DNA of 64,000 bases from Donghicola mangrovi (lineage in GTDB: Bacteria; Pseudomonadota; Alphaproteobacteria; Rhodobacterales; Rhodobacteraceae). The notes beneath the pieces were generated by a model. It saw only the letters and a list, made by a program, of their open reading frames with translations. It made no database searches and was not told where the DNA came from. The stretch spans positions 1-64,000 of the forward strand of contig NZ_JABCJE010000011.1 of the NCBI RefSeq assembly GCF_013377535.1, in the 5' to 3' direction. Position numbers and translations under genes: made by a program. Of this stretch, positions 21,151 through 30,237 are shown one piece after another; the first letter of the stretch is position 1, and each line of letters begins with the position of its first letter.

Positions 21151-22098
21151 TTATTCCGACAGAACGAACGGCGCGGTGTACTTGTCCGCGTTGTCCGAGG
21201 TGATGATCAGGCAGTCGAACAGCTGCTTTTCGTCAGCCACTTTCAGCTCGCCGGTGTTGATGAAATGGTCGGCCTGACGCACGGCTTCTTCCGAGAAGAT
21301 CGCGACGGGCTGCAGAACGGTATAGGCCATTTCGCCTGCTTTCACCGCTTCGACCGCATCGGGCGAACCGTCAAAGCCGCCAACGACCATGCCGTCCAAC
21401 TTGCCTGCTTCTTTCAGAGCGGCAATCGCACCCAGAGCCATCTCGTCGTTGCCCGAGATCACAGCTTTGATGTCGCCGTTGGCCTGGAGCATCGACTGCA
21501 TCTTGTTGTAGCCTTTGGTGCGGTCCCAGTCGGCCACTTCCATCGCGGCTTTTTCCAGATCGGGGTACTGGCTCAGGACGGTTTCATAGCCGTTCGAGCG
21601 GGTCTGCGCGTTGTTGTCCGACGGAGCGCCGAAAAGTTCGACGTATTTGCCGCTGTCACCCAGAACTTCGACCCACTGCATCGCACCCAGGGCCGCGCCC
21701 TGTGCGTTGTTCGACACCAGCTGCGCCTTGGCCAGACCCGACTGGTTGATCTCAGCGTTCACAAGGAACACGGGGATGCCTGCGTCGATCGCTTTTTTCA
21801 CCGCGCCGACCGAGCCGTCCGCGTTTGCGGGGTCAAGGATGATCGCTTTGGCTTTGTTGGTGATCGCGGTGTCGATCAGGGTGCTTTCGGTGTTGGTGTC
21901 GCCTTTGTGAGCGCCAACGGTGGTGGTGTAGCCCAGTTCCTCGGCGGTGGCTTTGGCGACCTGGCCTTCGGTGAACCAGTAGGGGTTCGAAGGATCGTTA
22001 ACGATGATGGTCATCAGGCCGTCGGCCCACGATGCGCCTGCCATCAGGGGCAGGGTGGCAACAGCGGCGAGCAGTATCTGCTTGGCTTTGGTGGTCAT
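21151..22098 (-). CDS. eryG: Periplasmic sugar/polyol-binding protein (probable erythritol receptor)
   Basis: This secreted binding protein of the ribose/RbsB type (peripla_BP_4) delivers substrate to the adjacent importer. It has a Sec signal (MTTKAKQILLAAVATLPLMAGASWA), a mature start GLMTIIVNDPSNPYWFTEGQ and the family ISGNDEMALGAIAALKEAG motif. The ATG at 22098 follows GGGAGAGA at good spacing; the frame is open further upstream but without signal character. It is the last gene of the four-gene ABC operon, set apart by an intercistronic stem-loop. Specificity for erythritol is inferred from the divergent eryABC genes and the similar gene content of rhizobial eryEFG loci. Confidence 0.85.
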   Translation of the reverse strand: MTTKAKQILLAAVATLPLMAGASWADGLMTIIVNDPSNPYWFTEGQVAKATAEELGYTTTVGAHKGDTNTESTLIDTAITNKAKAIILDPANADGSVGAVKKAIDAGIPVFLVNAEINQSGLAKAQLVSNNAQGAALGAMQWVEVLGDSGKYVELFGAPSDNNAQTRSNGYETVLSQYPDLEKAAMEVADWDRTKGYNKMQSMLQANGDIKAVISGNDEMALGAIAALKEAGKLDGMVVGGFDGSPDAVEAVKAGEMAYTVLQPVAIFSEEAVRQADHFINTGELKVADEKQLFDCLIITSDNADKYTAPFVLSE

Positions 22099-22160
22099 GG
22101 AAGTCTCTCCCTTGGGTGTGGTTGGTGTAACTGTGCCGGTCAATCCGGCGTTGCTCTTGC

Positions 22161-22195
22161 GGGGGCGGGCTCCTCCTTTGGCCCGTGGCTCCCCC
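22161..22195 (-). other. Intercistronic stem-loop between permease and binding-protein genes
   Basis: GGGGG and CGGGC pair with GCCCG and CCCCC across a ten-base loop, with a five-base bulge on one side. It lies in the 106-base gap upstream of the binding-protein gene. A role in separating or stabilising the binding-protein message is plausible. Confidence 0.45.
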
Positions 22196-22204
22196 ACGAA
22201 GAAT

Positions 22205-23257
22205 TCAGGATTTCTTGGGTTTGGCCTTGTACTGGATGCTGTTCAGCAGCACGGCCAGAACGATCACGGCGCCAGTGAAAACCGTTTGCCAGTAGGCACT
22301 TACCCCGATGATGACGAGCCCGTCAGACAGGAAGCCGATGACGAAGGCGCCCAACATGGTACCGCGAATTGTGCCGCGGCCACCCGTCAGGGCTGCGCCG
22401 CCGATCACAACGGCTGCAATCGCCGTCAGTTCGTAGGTGGTGCCAGCGGTCGGACCCGCCGAGGTCAGCTGCGAGGACAGGACCAGTCCCGCAATCGCCG
22501 CACAAACGCCGGACATCATGTAGACAGCGATCTGCACACGCTTGACCGGAACGCCGGACAGTTCGGCGGCGCGGGCATTCCCGCCCGAGGCATAGAGCCA
22601 GCGCCCAAAGGCCGAGCGCGACAGCATCAGGCCAGCGGCCACGGCCAGCACCGCCAGAATGATCACGCCGATCGGCACATTGGCGATCCGATTGAAACCA
22701 AGCCAGTCAAAGCCGGTGTTCCCCAGATCCGCCTTGCCGGCGAGGTTGTTGAAGGTCAGGCCGTTGGTCATCAACAGCGCCACGCCGCGGGCCACGTACA
22801 TCACGCCAAGGGTCGCCACAAAGGCAGGCACCTTGAAATACGCGATCAGCACGCCGTTCACCGCACCAACCGCCGCGCCAAGCGCCAGCGTCAGCACTAC
22901 CACAGCCCAGACGGGCGGATAGAGGATGACGCCAGCGCCCTCGACGGTGATGCCTTGCATCAGCCAGCCCGCGACCACGCCGCACAGGCCAAGTGTGGAC
23001 CCTACGGACAGGTCAATCCCGCCGTTCAGGATCACCAGCAGCATCCCGATGGCCAGAAAGCCAAAGATCGCCACGTGGCTGGACATGGTCAGAAAGTTGC
23101 TGACCGAGAAATAGAATGGCGACAGCATCGAGAAGATCACGATGATCGCGATCAGGGCAAAGAATGCGCGGCCTTCCAGCAGCAGGCGGCCAAGGTCAAA
23201 GCCTTCGCCGAACAGACCCGAGCGCGAGGATTTCGAAGAGGAACTGAGTGCAGACAT
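22205..23257 (-). CDS. eryF: Sugar ABC transporter permease, RbsC type (probable erythritol)
   Basis: This inner-membrane permease of the branched-chain/ribose type (BPD_transp_2) has about eight to ten helices. Landmarks are the segment NGGIDLSVGSTLGLCGVV, the VPAFVATLGVMYVARG region and the C-terminal VVIGGAALTGGRGTIRGTMLGAF motif shared by RbsC-like proteins. The length of 350 residues is typical. It lies 21 bases downstream of the ATPase gene. It probably forms a homodimer with the single double-domain ATPase. Confidence 0.88.
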   Translation of the reverse strand: MSALSSSSKSSRSGLFGEGFDLGRLLLEGRAFFALIAIIVIFSMLSPFYFSVSNFLTMSSHVAIFGFLAIGMLLVILNGGIDLSVGSTLGLCGVVAGWLMQGITVEGAGVILYPPVWAVVVLTLALGAAVGAVNGVLIAYFKVPAFVATLGVMYVARGVALLMTNGLTFNNLAGKADLGNTGFDWLGFNRIANVPIGVIILAVLAVAAGLMLSRSAFGRWLYASGGNARAAELSGVPVKRVQIAVYMMSGVCAAIAGLVLSSQLTSAGPTAGTTYELTAIAAVVIGGAALTGGRGTIRGTMLGAFVIGFLSDGLVIIGVSAYWQTVFTGAVIVLAVLLNSIQYKAKPKKS

Positions 23258-23278
23258 GATCTGGGGACTCCGTATTGG

Positions 23279-24820
23279 TTAAGCTGCCACGGACTCGCCA
23301 GAGGCGGCCATGATCTGTTCTTTGGTGGCGTCGGGACCGAATTCGGCGCTGATATGGCCCTTGTGCATGACGATGATGCGGTGGGCGATGGACAGGCATT
23401 CGCTGACTTCGGAGGTCGAATAGAGCACGGCGAGCCCGTCTCGGGCACGCTCGGCAAGCAGGCGGAACACCTCGGCCTTGGCACCGATGTCGATGCCGCG
23501 GCTGGGTTCGTCCAACATGATGACGGTGGGGTGGGTGGCCAGCATCTTGCCGATCACGACCTTCTGCTGGTTCCCGCCCGAGAGCGACCCGATCGCCGCC
23601 CCGCCGCCATCGGTTTTCACCGTGACATCGCGGATGGTGTCGTCAATCAACCGGCTCTCGTCCTTGCGAGAGGTAAAGAGCCCCCGCGTGAAATTCCGGA
23701 TCGATGCCAGCGAAAGGTTCTGCCCCACGCTCATGGTCTGCACGAGGCCGTCGCGCTGACGGTCCTCGGGCACCAGACACAGGCCGGATTCGATGCGTTG
23801 GGCAATGGTCAGGTGGCTAACCTCGTGCCCGTGCAGGCGGATGGCGCCGCCGGCCTTGGACAGACGGCCCGCCACGGTTTCCATCAGCTCGGTCCGACCG
23901 GCGCCCATCAGGCCATAGATGCAAACGATCTCACCAGCTTTGATGTCCAGCGACAGGTTGTCGACGACAGCAAAGCCTGCGCCAGCCTCGTCCATCACGG
24001 TCAGGTTCTGGATCGACAGGGCAGGGGCGCCGAAATCATAGCCCTCGGGCGGGGAGCCTAGATCAAAGTTCTCGCCGACCATGTTGCGGACGATCCATTC
24101 CAGATCAATTTCGGCGCGGGGGGCATAGGCGGTCATGTTGCCATCGCGCAGAACCACGGCGTGGTCGGTGATGGTCAGCGCCTCTTCGAGGTGGTGCGAG
24201 ATGTAGACGATGGACACGCCGCGGCTGGTCAGGTCTCGGATAACCTTGAACAGCACTTCCACCTCTGTCGCGGACAGGGCCGAGGTCGGCTCGTCCATGA
24301 TCAGGATGCGCGATTTGACCGACAGAGCACGGGCGATTTCCACGATCTGCTGCTGGCCCAGACGCAATTCCTCGACCGGGGTGAGGGGATCGATGTCCTC
24401 TTCCAGTTCCTCCAGCAGCAGGCGGGTCAGACGCTCTTCTTCGGCATAGTCCACGGCCGAGGGGGTGCGGATTTCACGCCCCAAGAAGATGTTGTCCCGC
24501 ACGTTCATGTTGGTGGCGAGGCTGAGTTCCTGGTGGATGATCGAAATCCCCAGCGCCTGCGCGTGGCTCGACGAATGGAAGCTGACCGGCTGACCGTCCA
24601 GCAGGATTTTCCCCGTGGTCGGCTGGATGACGCCCGACAGGATCTTCATCAGGGTGGACTTACCCGCGCCATTCTCGCCGAACAGGGTGGTGACCTGCCC
24701 GCGGTGGATGTCAAAGTTCACACCTTTCAGCGCGTGGACGCTGCCATAGGACTTGGCCACATTGCGGGCGGCCAGAACGACCTCGCGCGTGTCGGGTTTT
24801 GCCTGAGGGATATCGTTCAT
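23279..24820 (-). CDS. eryE: Sugar ABC transporter ATPase with two nucleotide-binding domains
   Basis: This is an RbsA/MglA-type ATPase with two fused nucleotide-binding domains. The first has Walker A GENGAGKST, a variant signature LRLGQQQ and Walker B ILIMDEPTSAL. The second has the degenerate A motif GLMGAGRTEL, signature LSGGNQQK and Walker B VIMLDEPSRGID, as usual for this class. At 513 residues it has normal length. Its ATG overlaps the stop of the DUF2291 gene (ATGA). It energises the probable erythritol importer. Confidence 0.9.
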   Translation of the reverse strand: MNDIPQAKPDTREVVLAARNVAKSYGSVHALKGVNFDIHRGQVTTLFGENGAGKSTLMKILSGVIQPTTGKILLDGQPVSFHSSSHAQALGISIIHQELSLATNMNVRDNIFLGREIRTPSAVDYAEEERLTRLLLEELEEDIDPLTPVEELRLGQQQIVEIARALSVKSRILIMDEPTSALSATEVEVLFKVIRDLTSRGVSIVYISHHLEEALTITDHAVVLRDGNMTAYAPRAEIDLEWIVRNMVGENFDLGSPPEGYDFGAPALSIQNLTVMDEAGAGFAVVDNLSLDIKAGEIVCIYGLMGAGRTELMETVAGRLSKAGGAIRLHGHEVSHLTIAQRIESGLCLVPEDRQRDGLVQTMSVGQNLSLASIRNFTRGLFTSRKDESRLIDDTIRDVTVKTDGGGAAIGSLSGGNQQKVVIGKMLATHPTVIMLDEPSRGIDIGAKAEVFRLLAERARDGLAVLYSTSEVSECLSIAHRIIVMHKGHISAEFGPDATKEQIMAASGESVAA

Positions 24821-25470
24821 TTGACCGACAGCTCCACGGGCGTGACCAGCCAGTTCTTGGCGCTCATCATGGTAAAGACGCCGGTGACCTCGACGGTCTT
24901 GCCGGTCAGGGTGTCGCGATCCAGATCGGCCAGCACGTCGGCCTTCATGGCGTTGTTAATGCCCGCGCCTGCGTTCTGGTATTCGATCTGGTTGGTGAAA
25001 TCGCCAAAGGCGATGGTGCCGGTGGCGTCACGAAGATCGGTGCCGTTCACGGCGGGGCCGGTCTGGACGCGGACCTTGGCGTCCTGCATCCCGTCGATGG
25101 CCACATAGAAGGTGCCGGATTTGCCTTCGCCGACGACACCTCTGAATTTCACGGGCATCACGGGGGCGATCCCGGCCATCACGCCGTACCTCTCGCCCGC
25201 GGCTTTCTTGTCTGCGGTGGCCGCGTCGAACAGGGTCTTGGCGTCAACTGCGTGCTCGACCACATAGCTGCGAATTTCGGGGAACTTCTCGGCCCCGAAC
25301 CGCTCGGGCGAGAATCCCTGCTGGCGGGCGTCCTGCTCGGACCCGATGCGAACAACGGTGGTATCGAGGGCAATCGCCCCCAGAACGGCCAGACATAGCG
25401 CCCCCATAATGATCGGAGTGCGCTTGCTAGGGCGGGCCAAATGACCCGAGGCTTCGGACTGATAACCCAT
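24817..25470 (-). CDS. DUF2291-family membrane-anchored periplasmic protein
   Basis: This protein matches the DUF2291 family, which I know only as a frequent companion of RbsABC-type sugar importers. A single N-terminal helix (about 17-38, PIIMGALCLAVLGAIALDTTVV) suggests a signal anchor with the rest in the periplasm; there is no lipobox. ATG 25470 was preferred to a GTG 18 bases upstream because AAAGGA lies at SD distance. It is the first gene of the operon and is translationally coupled to the ATPase. Its function is unknown; an accessory part in substrate handling or transporter assembly would fit. Confidence 0.8.
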   Translation of the reverse strand: MGYQSEASGHLARPSKRTPIIMGALCLAVLGAIALDTTVVRIGSEQDARQQGFSPERFGAEKFPEIRSYVVEHAVDAKTLFDAATADKKAAGERYGVMAGIAPVMPVKFRGVVGEGKSGTFYVAIDGMQDAKVRVQTGPAVNGTDLRDATGTIAFGDFTNQIEYQNAGAGINNAMKADVLADLDRDTLTGKTVEVTGVFTMMSAKNWLVTPVELSVK

Positions 25471-26073
25471 GTCGGTCGGTCCTTTCACTGGAATGCGTGG
25501 ATAGGGGCGACGGCCAAGAGAGCCGTGCGAACGGTCACAGGCGCACCGAATGGGCGTATAGGGGCGTGACCCGAGGCGGGCGTATGGTTTGCGTCATGTT
25601 TTCCTCCCTCTTCCGACGGGGCCACGCCCTCCACAGCGTATCCGGTCCCATCGGTCACCAACCCGAAGTCGGCGATATAAATGTGTTATAAATCCCACGA
25701 ATGGGGATATCCCTACGATGGAAATGTGGCGCGCTGCCGGGTCTGACGCGCTGCTTCGGTCTCCGTGATTCCACGGGCGGGGCAGCGGTGTGTCGGTCCG
25801 GATCGCGCCGCATCACGATAAAATCCCAATATATTATGGGAAATATCGCGGTATCTCGCGTCGATGGGCCAAGGGATTGCTCCTTTGGTGACCCTGACCT
25901 TACATGAAATTTTTTACGGATAAAGAAAAAAATTACATGTACAGATCCGAAATGCTGAGTTATGTCTGTGATAAGAGTGATCGCCCCTAAGGGGTGAAGT
26001 AGGTTTTGCGCCTGGTTTGCGGGACTACGGGCCAGAGGAGGGCCCGCCGCCAAGGAGCAGAGAGGAGGGTGAC
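25471..26073. promoter_or_regulatory. Divergent control region between ery transporter and eryABC
   Basis: About 600 bases separate the two divergent operons. TCCCA/TGGGA half-sites recur: TCCCA-N4-TGGGGA (25693-25707), overlapping the palindrome GGGATATCCC (25704-25713), and TCCCA-N8-TGGGA (25824-25841) framed by CGATA and TATCG (25816-25848). TTACATG occurs twice in direct orientation, at 25900 and 25933, 33 bp or about three helical turns apart. A CCCCTAAGGGG palindrome lies at 25984. These are candidate sites for EryD (SorC type) or EryR (DeoR type). No convincing protein-coding frame other than the short leader at 26074 is present. Confidence 0.5.
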
Positions 26074-26106
26074 ATGCACATGACCCAAGTGGGGTGCATC
26101 CGATGA
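26074..26106 (+). CDS. Putative ten-residue leader peptide upstream of eryA
   Basis: A short frame encodes MHMTQVGCIR and is preceded by a strong SD (GGAGGG, four bases before the ATG). Its TGA overlaps the eryA ATG in an ATGA arrangement. The SD for eryA itself is only a partial GGGG. The layout fits translational coupling, with ribosomes delivered to eryA by the leader. The codons show no repeated amino acid that would suggest attenuation. Expression is not shown by sequence alone. Confidence 0.45.
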   Translation: MHMTQVGCIR

Positions 26107-27737
26107 GGGACATCATCATCGGGATCGACGCCGGTACATCGGTGATCAAGGCCGTGGCCTTTGATCTGCGCGGACGCCAGTTGGCGGCCGGTTCGGTGCT
26201 GAACCATTACCTGAGTGGGGCCGATGGCTCGGCCTGTCAGTCCTTGGATCAGACATGGGCCGATTGCGTTGCCGCGATCCGTAGCCTCGGGGACAAGCTG
26301 CCCGATCTGGCGGCGCGGACGGCGGCAGTGGCCGTGACGGCCCAAGGGGATGGCACTTGGCTGGTGGGGGCGGGGAACCGTCCTGTTTCGAATGCTTGGC
26401 TGTGGCTCGATGCGCGGGCCGCGCCGACGGTGCGCGATCTGGCAGCAGGCCCCTTGAACCGTGCGCGGTTCGAGGCAACAGGCACCGGCCTGAACACCTG
26501 CCAGCAGGGCACGCAGATGGCCCACATGGATCGTTACGCCCCCGAATTGCTGGATCAGTCGCAGGTCGCTCTGCACTGCAAGGATTGGCTCTACCTGTGC
26601 CTGACCGGTGAACAGGCCACCGATCCGTCCGAGGCCAGCTTTACCTTCGGCAACTTCCGCACCCGCCAATACGACGACACGGTGATCGAGGCCTTGGGCC
26701 TGTCCCACCGTCGCCACCTGCTGCCCCAGATTATTGACGGCACCCAAGTCACCCATCCGCTGTCCTCCGAGGCCGCCGCGCAAACCGGTCTGTTGGCCGG
26801 AACGCCCGTGTCGCTGGGATATGTGGACATGGTGATGACGGCGCTGGGTGCGGGAGTGCATACAGGCACCGTTGGCGCGGCCTGTTCCACCATCGGCTCG
26901 ACCGGTGTGCACATGCAGGCGAAACGGTCCGGCGACGTGCACCTGAACGCCGAAGGGACGGGGTATGTCATCGCGCTGCCCGTGCCGGATGTGGTCACTC
27001 AGGTTCAGACCAATATGGCCGCGACCCTGAACATCGACTGGGCCCTGCGTCTGGCCGCTGATTTGATGAGCGATACCGGCAAGCCCGTGGAATACTCCGA
27101 TCTGGTCGGCCGGATCGAAGGGTGGGTCAGCCGCGCCAAACCGGGTGCGCTGATCTATCATCCCTATATCTCGGAGGCCGGTGAACGCGGGCCGTTCGTG
27201 AACGCCAACGCCCGCGCAGGGTTCGTCGGTCTGGCCGCGCATCACCGCTTTCCCGACATGCTGCGCGCTGTGATCGAAGGGCTGGGGATGGCCGCCCGCG
27301 ATTGCTATGCCGCGATGAACGCCGAACCGACCGAGCTGCGGATCACCGGTGGCGCGGCCCGTTCGCAGGCGCTACGCCAAATTCTGGCCTCCAGCATCAA
27401 GGCCCCCGTGCGCGTGTCCCAGCGCGAAGAGGCGGGCGCGGCGGGCTGTGCGATGATGGCCGCCGTTGCGATCGGCGCCTATGACACGATGGACGATTGC
27501 ATCGGCGAATGGGTCACCCCGCTGCTGGGGCAGGCCGAACAGCCCGATGCCGATCTGGCCCGCGTCTATGATCAGGTCTTTCCGGCCTATGTCTCGGCGC
27601 GGCAGAGCCTGCCTCCGGTTTGGGATGCTCTGCAAGGCGACCCACGCGCCCCGTGGACCAAGGCCACCGACCCCCATGATGAACATACTGAAATGACTTT
27701 GGACGCCACCTTTGTGTCCGAAAGGAGCGAGCGATGA
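26103..27737 (+). CDS. eryA: Erythritol kinase, FGGY family
   Basis: EryA phosphorylates erythritol in the first step of its catabolism. The N-terminal FGGY domain has the phosphate-binding IIGIDAGTSVIKAVAFD and the WLDARA segment. The C-terminal domain has RITGGAARSQALRQILAS and the adenine-pocket AGAAGCAMMAAVAIG. At 544 residues it matches EryA length, and residues such as VTAQGDGTWLV agree with Brucella and rhizobial EryA rather than glycerol or xylulose kinases. It overlaps eryB by four bases (ATGA). ATG 26103 was preferred to GTG 26094. Confidence 0.92.
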   Translation: MRDIIIGIDAGTSVIKAVAFDLRGRQLAAGSVLNHYLSGADGSACQSLDQTWADCVAAIRSLGDKLPDLAARTAAVAVTAQGDGTWLVGAGNRPVSNAWLWLDARAAPTVRDLAAGPLNRARFEATGTGLNTCQQGTQMAHMDRYAPELLDQSQVALHCKDWLYLCLTGEQATDPSEASFTFGNFRTRQYDDTVIEALGLSHRRHLLPQIIDGTQVTHPLSSEAAAQTGLLAGTPVSLGYVDMVMTALGAGVHTGTVGAACSTIGSTGVHMQAKRSGDVHLNAEGTGYVIALPVPDVVTQVQTNMAATLNIDWALRLAADLMSDTGKPVEYSDLVGRIEGWVSRAKPGALIYHPYISEAGERGPFVNANARAGFVGLAAHHRFPDMLRAVIEGLGMAARDCYAAMNAEPTELRITGGAARSQALRQILASSIKAPVRVSQREEAGAAGCAMMAAVAIGAYDTMDDCIGEWVTPLLGQAEQPDADLARVYDQVFPAYVSARQSLPPVWDALQGDPRAPWTKATDPHDEHTEMTLDATFVSERSER

Positions 27738-29242
27738 CCGAGAATATGGTCGATCTGTTTGTAATCGGCGGCGGCATTAACGGCGCCGGCGTGGCGCGGG
27801 ATGCGGCTGGTCGCGGCCTGTCCGTGGTGCTGTGCGAAAAGGATGACTTGGCCCAAGGGACCTCGTCCCGTTCTGGCAAGCTGGTCCATGGCGGTCTGCG
27901 CTATCTGGAATACTACGAGTTCCGCTTGGTCCGCGAGGCGCTGATCGAGCGTGAGGTTCTGATGAACGCCGCGCCGCACATCATCTGGCCGATGCGTTTT
28001 GTCCTGCCCCACTCGCCCGATGACCGGCCCGCGTGGCTCGTGCGGTTGGGCCTGTTCCTGTACGATCACCTCGGGGGCCGCAAGAAACTGCCCGGCACCC
28101 GCACTCTGAACTTGCGCCGCGACCCCGAGGGCGCGCCGATCATGGATCAGTACACCCGTGGCTTCGAATATTCGGACTGCTGGGTCGATGATGCGCGTCT
28201 GGTTGTGCTGAACGCCGTGGACGCCGCCGAACGTGGCGCGACCGTTTTGACCCGCACCGCCTGCACCAGCGCCCGCCGCGAGGATGGCGCGTGGACGATC
28301 ACCACCCGCAATTCGCTGACCGGTGAGGAACGGACCTTCCGCGCGAAATGTATCGTGAACGCCGCTGGCCCTTGGGTCACCGAAGTGATCAACAATGTGG
28401 CCGGTTCGAACTCCAGCCGGAACGTCCGGTTGGTCAAGGGTAGCCACATCATCGTTCCGAAATTCTGGGAGGGGCAACAGGCCTATCTGGTGCAGAACCA
28501 CGACAAGCGCGTGATCTTCATCAACCCCTACGAAGGGGACAAGGCCCTGATCGGCACCACCGACATCCAGTATGAAGGCCGCGCCGAAGAAGTCACCGCC
28601 GACGAGTCCGAGATCGACTACCTGATCAAGGCCGTGAACCGCTACTTCAAGGAAAAGCTCCGGCGCGAGGATGTGATCCGCAGCTTCTCGGGGGTGCGTC
28701 CGCTGTTTGATGACGGGCAGGGCAACCCTAGCGCGGTGACCCGAGACTATGTGTTCGACATCGACGACCAGAACGGCGCGGTGATGCTGAACATCTTTGG
28801 CGGCAAGATCACCACTTTCCGCGAATTGGCCGAGCGGGGTCTGCACAAGATCGCCGACTACTTCCCGCAGATGAAGGGCGACTGGACCGAACACGCAGCC
28901 CTGCCCGGTGGGGACATGCCGAACGCCGATTACGAAGCGTTCCGCGAGAAGATGAAGGCCGACTACCCGTGGATGCCCCGCGCCCTGCGCAAGCATTATG
29001 GACGGCTCTACGGTACCCGTATCGCGCAGATCGTGGGCGGGGTCACTGCGCTGGACGGGCTGGGGCGCCATTTCGGCGGCAACCTCTATGAGGCCGAGGC
29101 CCGCTATCTGGCCACCCACGAATGGGCCCAAAGCGCCGAGGATATCCTGTGGCGCCGGACCAAACACCGCCTGCACCTGACCGAGGCCGAGCAGGCAGTC
29201 TTCTCCGAATGGTTCGAAGCAAACATGGCAAAGGCGGCGTAA
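27734..29242 (+). CDS. eryB: Erythritol phosphate dehydrogenase (GlpD-like flavoprotein)
   Basis: EryB oxidises the kinase product to a tetrulose phosphate, passing electrons via FAD to the respiratory chain. It belongs to the GlpD family: N-terminal FAD-binding VIGGGINGAGVARDAAGRG, then CEKDDLAQGTSSRS and KLVHGGLRYLEYYEF, all conserved in glycerol-3-phosphate dehydrogenases. At 502 residues it is normal in length. Its setting between eryA and eryC supports erythritol rather than glycerol 3-phosphate as substrate. Its FAD dependence is of interest because a riboswitch-controlled flavin biosynthesis gene lies two genes downstream. Confidence 0.92.
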   Translation: MTENMVDLFVIGGGINGAGVARDAAGRGLSVVLCEKDDLAQGTSSRSGKLVHGGLRYLEYYEFRLVREALIEREVLMNAAPHIIWPMRFVLPHSPDDRPAWLVRLGLFLYDHLGGRKKLPGTRTLNLRRDPEGAPIMDQYTRGFEYSDCWVDDARLVVLNAVDAAERGATVLTRTACTSARREDGAWTITTRNSLTGEERTFRAKCIVNAAGPWVTEVINNVAGSNSSRNVRLVKGSHIIVPKFWEGQQAYLVQNHDKRVIFINPYEGDKALIGTTDIQYEGRAEEVTADESEIDYLIKAVNRYFKEKLRREDVIRSFSGVRPLFDDGQGNPSAVTRDYVFDIDDQNGAVMLNIFGGKITTFRELAERGLHKIADYFPQMKGDWTEHAALPGGDMPNADYEAFREKMKADYPWMPRALRKHYGRLYGTRIAQIVGGVTALDGLGRHFGGNLYEAEARYLATHEWAQSAEDILWRRTKHRLHLTEAEQAVFSEWFEANMAKAA

Positions 29243-29245
29243 CCG

Positions 29246-30178
29246 ATGGCTCTGACTCTGTCCCTGAACACCAACCCTTTGGTGAACCGTTTCGCAGACC
29301 CCGATGATTTCATCGAGACCGTCGCCCGTGACCTGCGCATCCGCGACCTGCAGTTGACGCACGAGTTCATTAACCCCAGTTGGCAGGCGGGCACCATCCG
29401 CCGCCTGACCCGCCAGATGAAGGCCGCGATGGACCGCACCGGCGTGCGCGTGACCAGCGGGATGACCGGCCCCTATGGGCGGCTGAACCACTTTGGCCAC
29501 CCTGACGCGGATGTGCGCCGCTACTATCTGGACTGGTTCAAAACCTTTGCCGATATCACCGCTGATCTGGGGGGTACCTCGGTCGGGACGCAGTTCGCGA
29601 TCTTCACCTATCAGGATTACGACAACCCGAACCGCCGCGAAGATCTGATCAAGATTGCCATCGACTGCTGGGCCCAAGTGGCCGAGCACGCCAAGGGCGC
29701 GGGCCTCGATTATGTGTTCTGGGAACCCATGAGCATCGGTCGCGAATTCGGCGAGACCATCGCCGAGTGCATGAAGCTGCAGGACCGTCTGACCGCCACC
29801 GATATGGCGATCCCCATGTGGATGATGGCGGACATCGACCATGGCGACGTGACCAGCGACAACCCCGATGACTTCGACCCCTATGCGTGGGCGCGGGCCG
29901 TGCCAAAGGTTAGCCCGATTATCCACATCAAGCAGTCGCTGATGGACAAAGGGGGGCACCGTCCCTTTACCGCTGCGTTCAACGCCAAGGGGCGCATTCA
30001 GCCAGAACCCCTCCTGGCGGCCTTTGCCGAAGGGGGCGCGCAGGACAACGAAATCTGCCTCGAGCTGTCCTTCAAAGAGCGAGAGCCCAACGACCGCGAA
30101 GTGATCCCGCAGATCGCCGAAAGCGTCGCCTTCTGGGCCCCGCATATCGATACAGGTGTGCAGGATCTGCACATTTAA
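29246..30178 (+). CDS. eryC: Tetrulose-4-phosphate racemase EryC
   Basis: EryC is a TIM-barrel sugar-phosphate isomerase of the xylose isomerase-like superfamily. In Brucella it is reported to racemise L-3-tetrulose 4-phosphate to the D form. Superfamily metal-site acidic residues are visible in VFWEPMSIGRE, MADIDHGD and ICLELSFKERE, and a conserved His in HIKQSL. The length of 310 residues fits. It begins three bases after eryB stops, so eryABC is a single coupled transcript. I see no terminator directly after it before the ribH2 promoter region. Confidence 0.9.
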   Translation: MALTLSLNTNPLVNRFADPDDFIETVARDLRIRDLQLTHEFINPSWQAGTIRRLTRQMKAAMDRTGVRVTSGMTGPYGRLNHFGHPDADVRRYYLDWFKTFADITADLGGTSVGTQFAIFTYQDYDNPNRREDLIKIAIDCWAQVAEHAKGAGLDYVFWEPMSIGREFGETIAECMKLQDRLTATDMAIPMWMMADIDHGDVTSDNPDDFDPYAWARAVPKVSPIIHIKQSLMDKGGHRPFTAAFNAKGRIQPEPLLAAFAEGGAQDNEICLELSFKEREPNDREVIPQIAESVAFWAPHIDTGVQDLHI

Positions 30179-30237
30179 CACCGACGCTACGACGTTTGCC
30201 GCATTTGTCGCGAAAAAGTCGCCTGTGGCGCTTGCAC

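Noticed and set aside
20705-21277. A 190-codon plus-strand frame in the gap upstream of the chemoreceptor gene
   Set aside because: It runs into the end of the binding-protein gene on the other strand, has no SD and has a non-protein-like composition.
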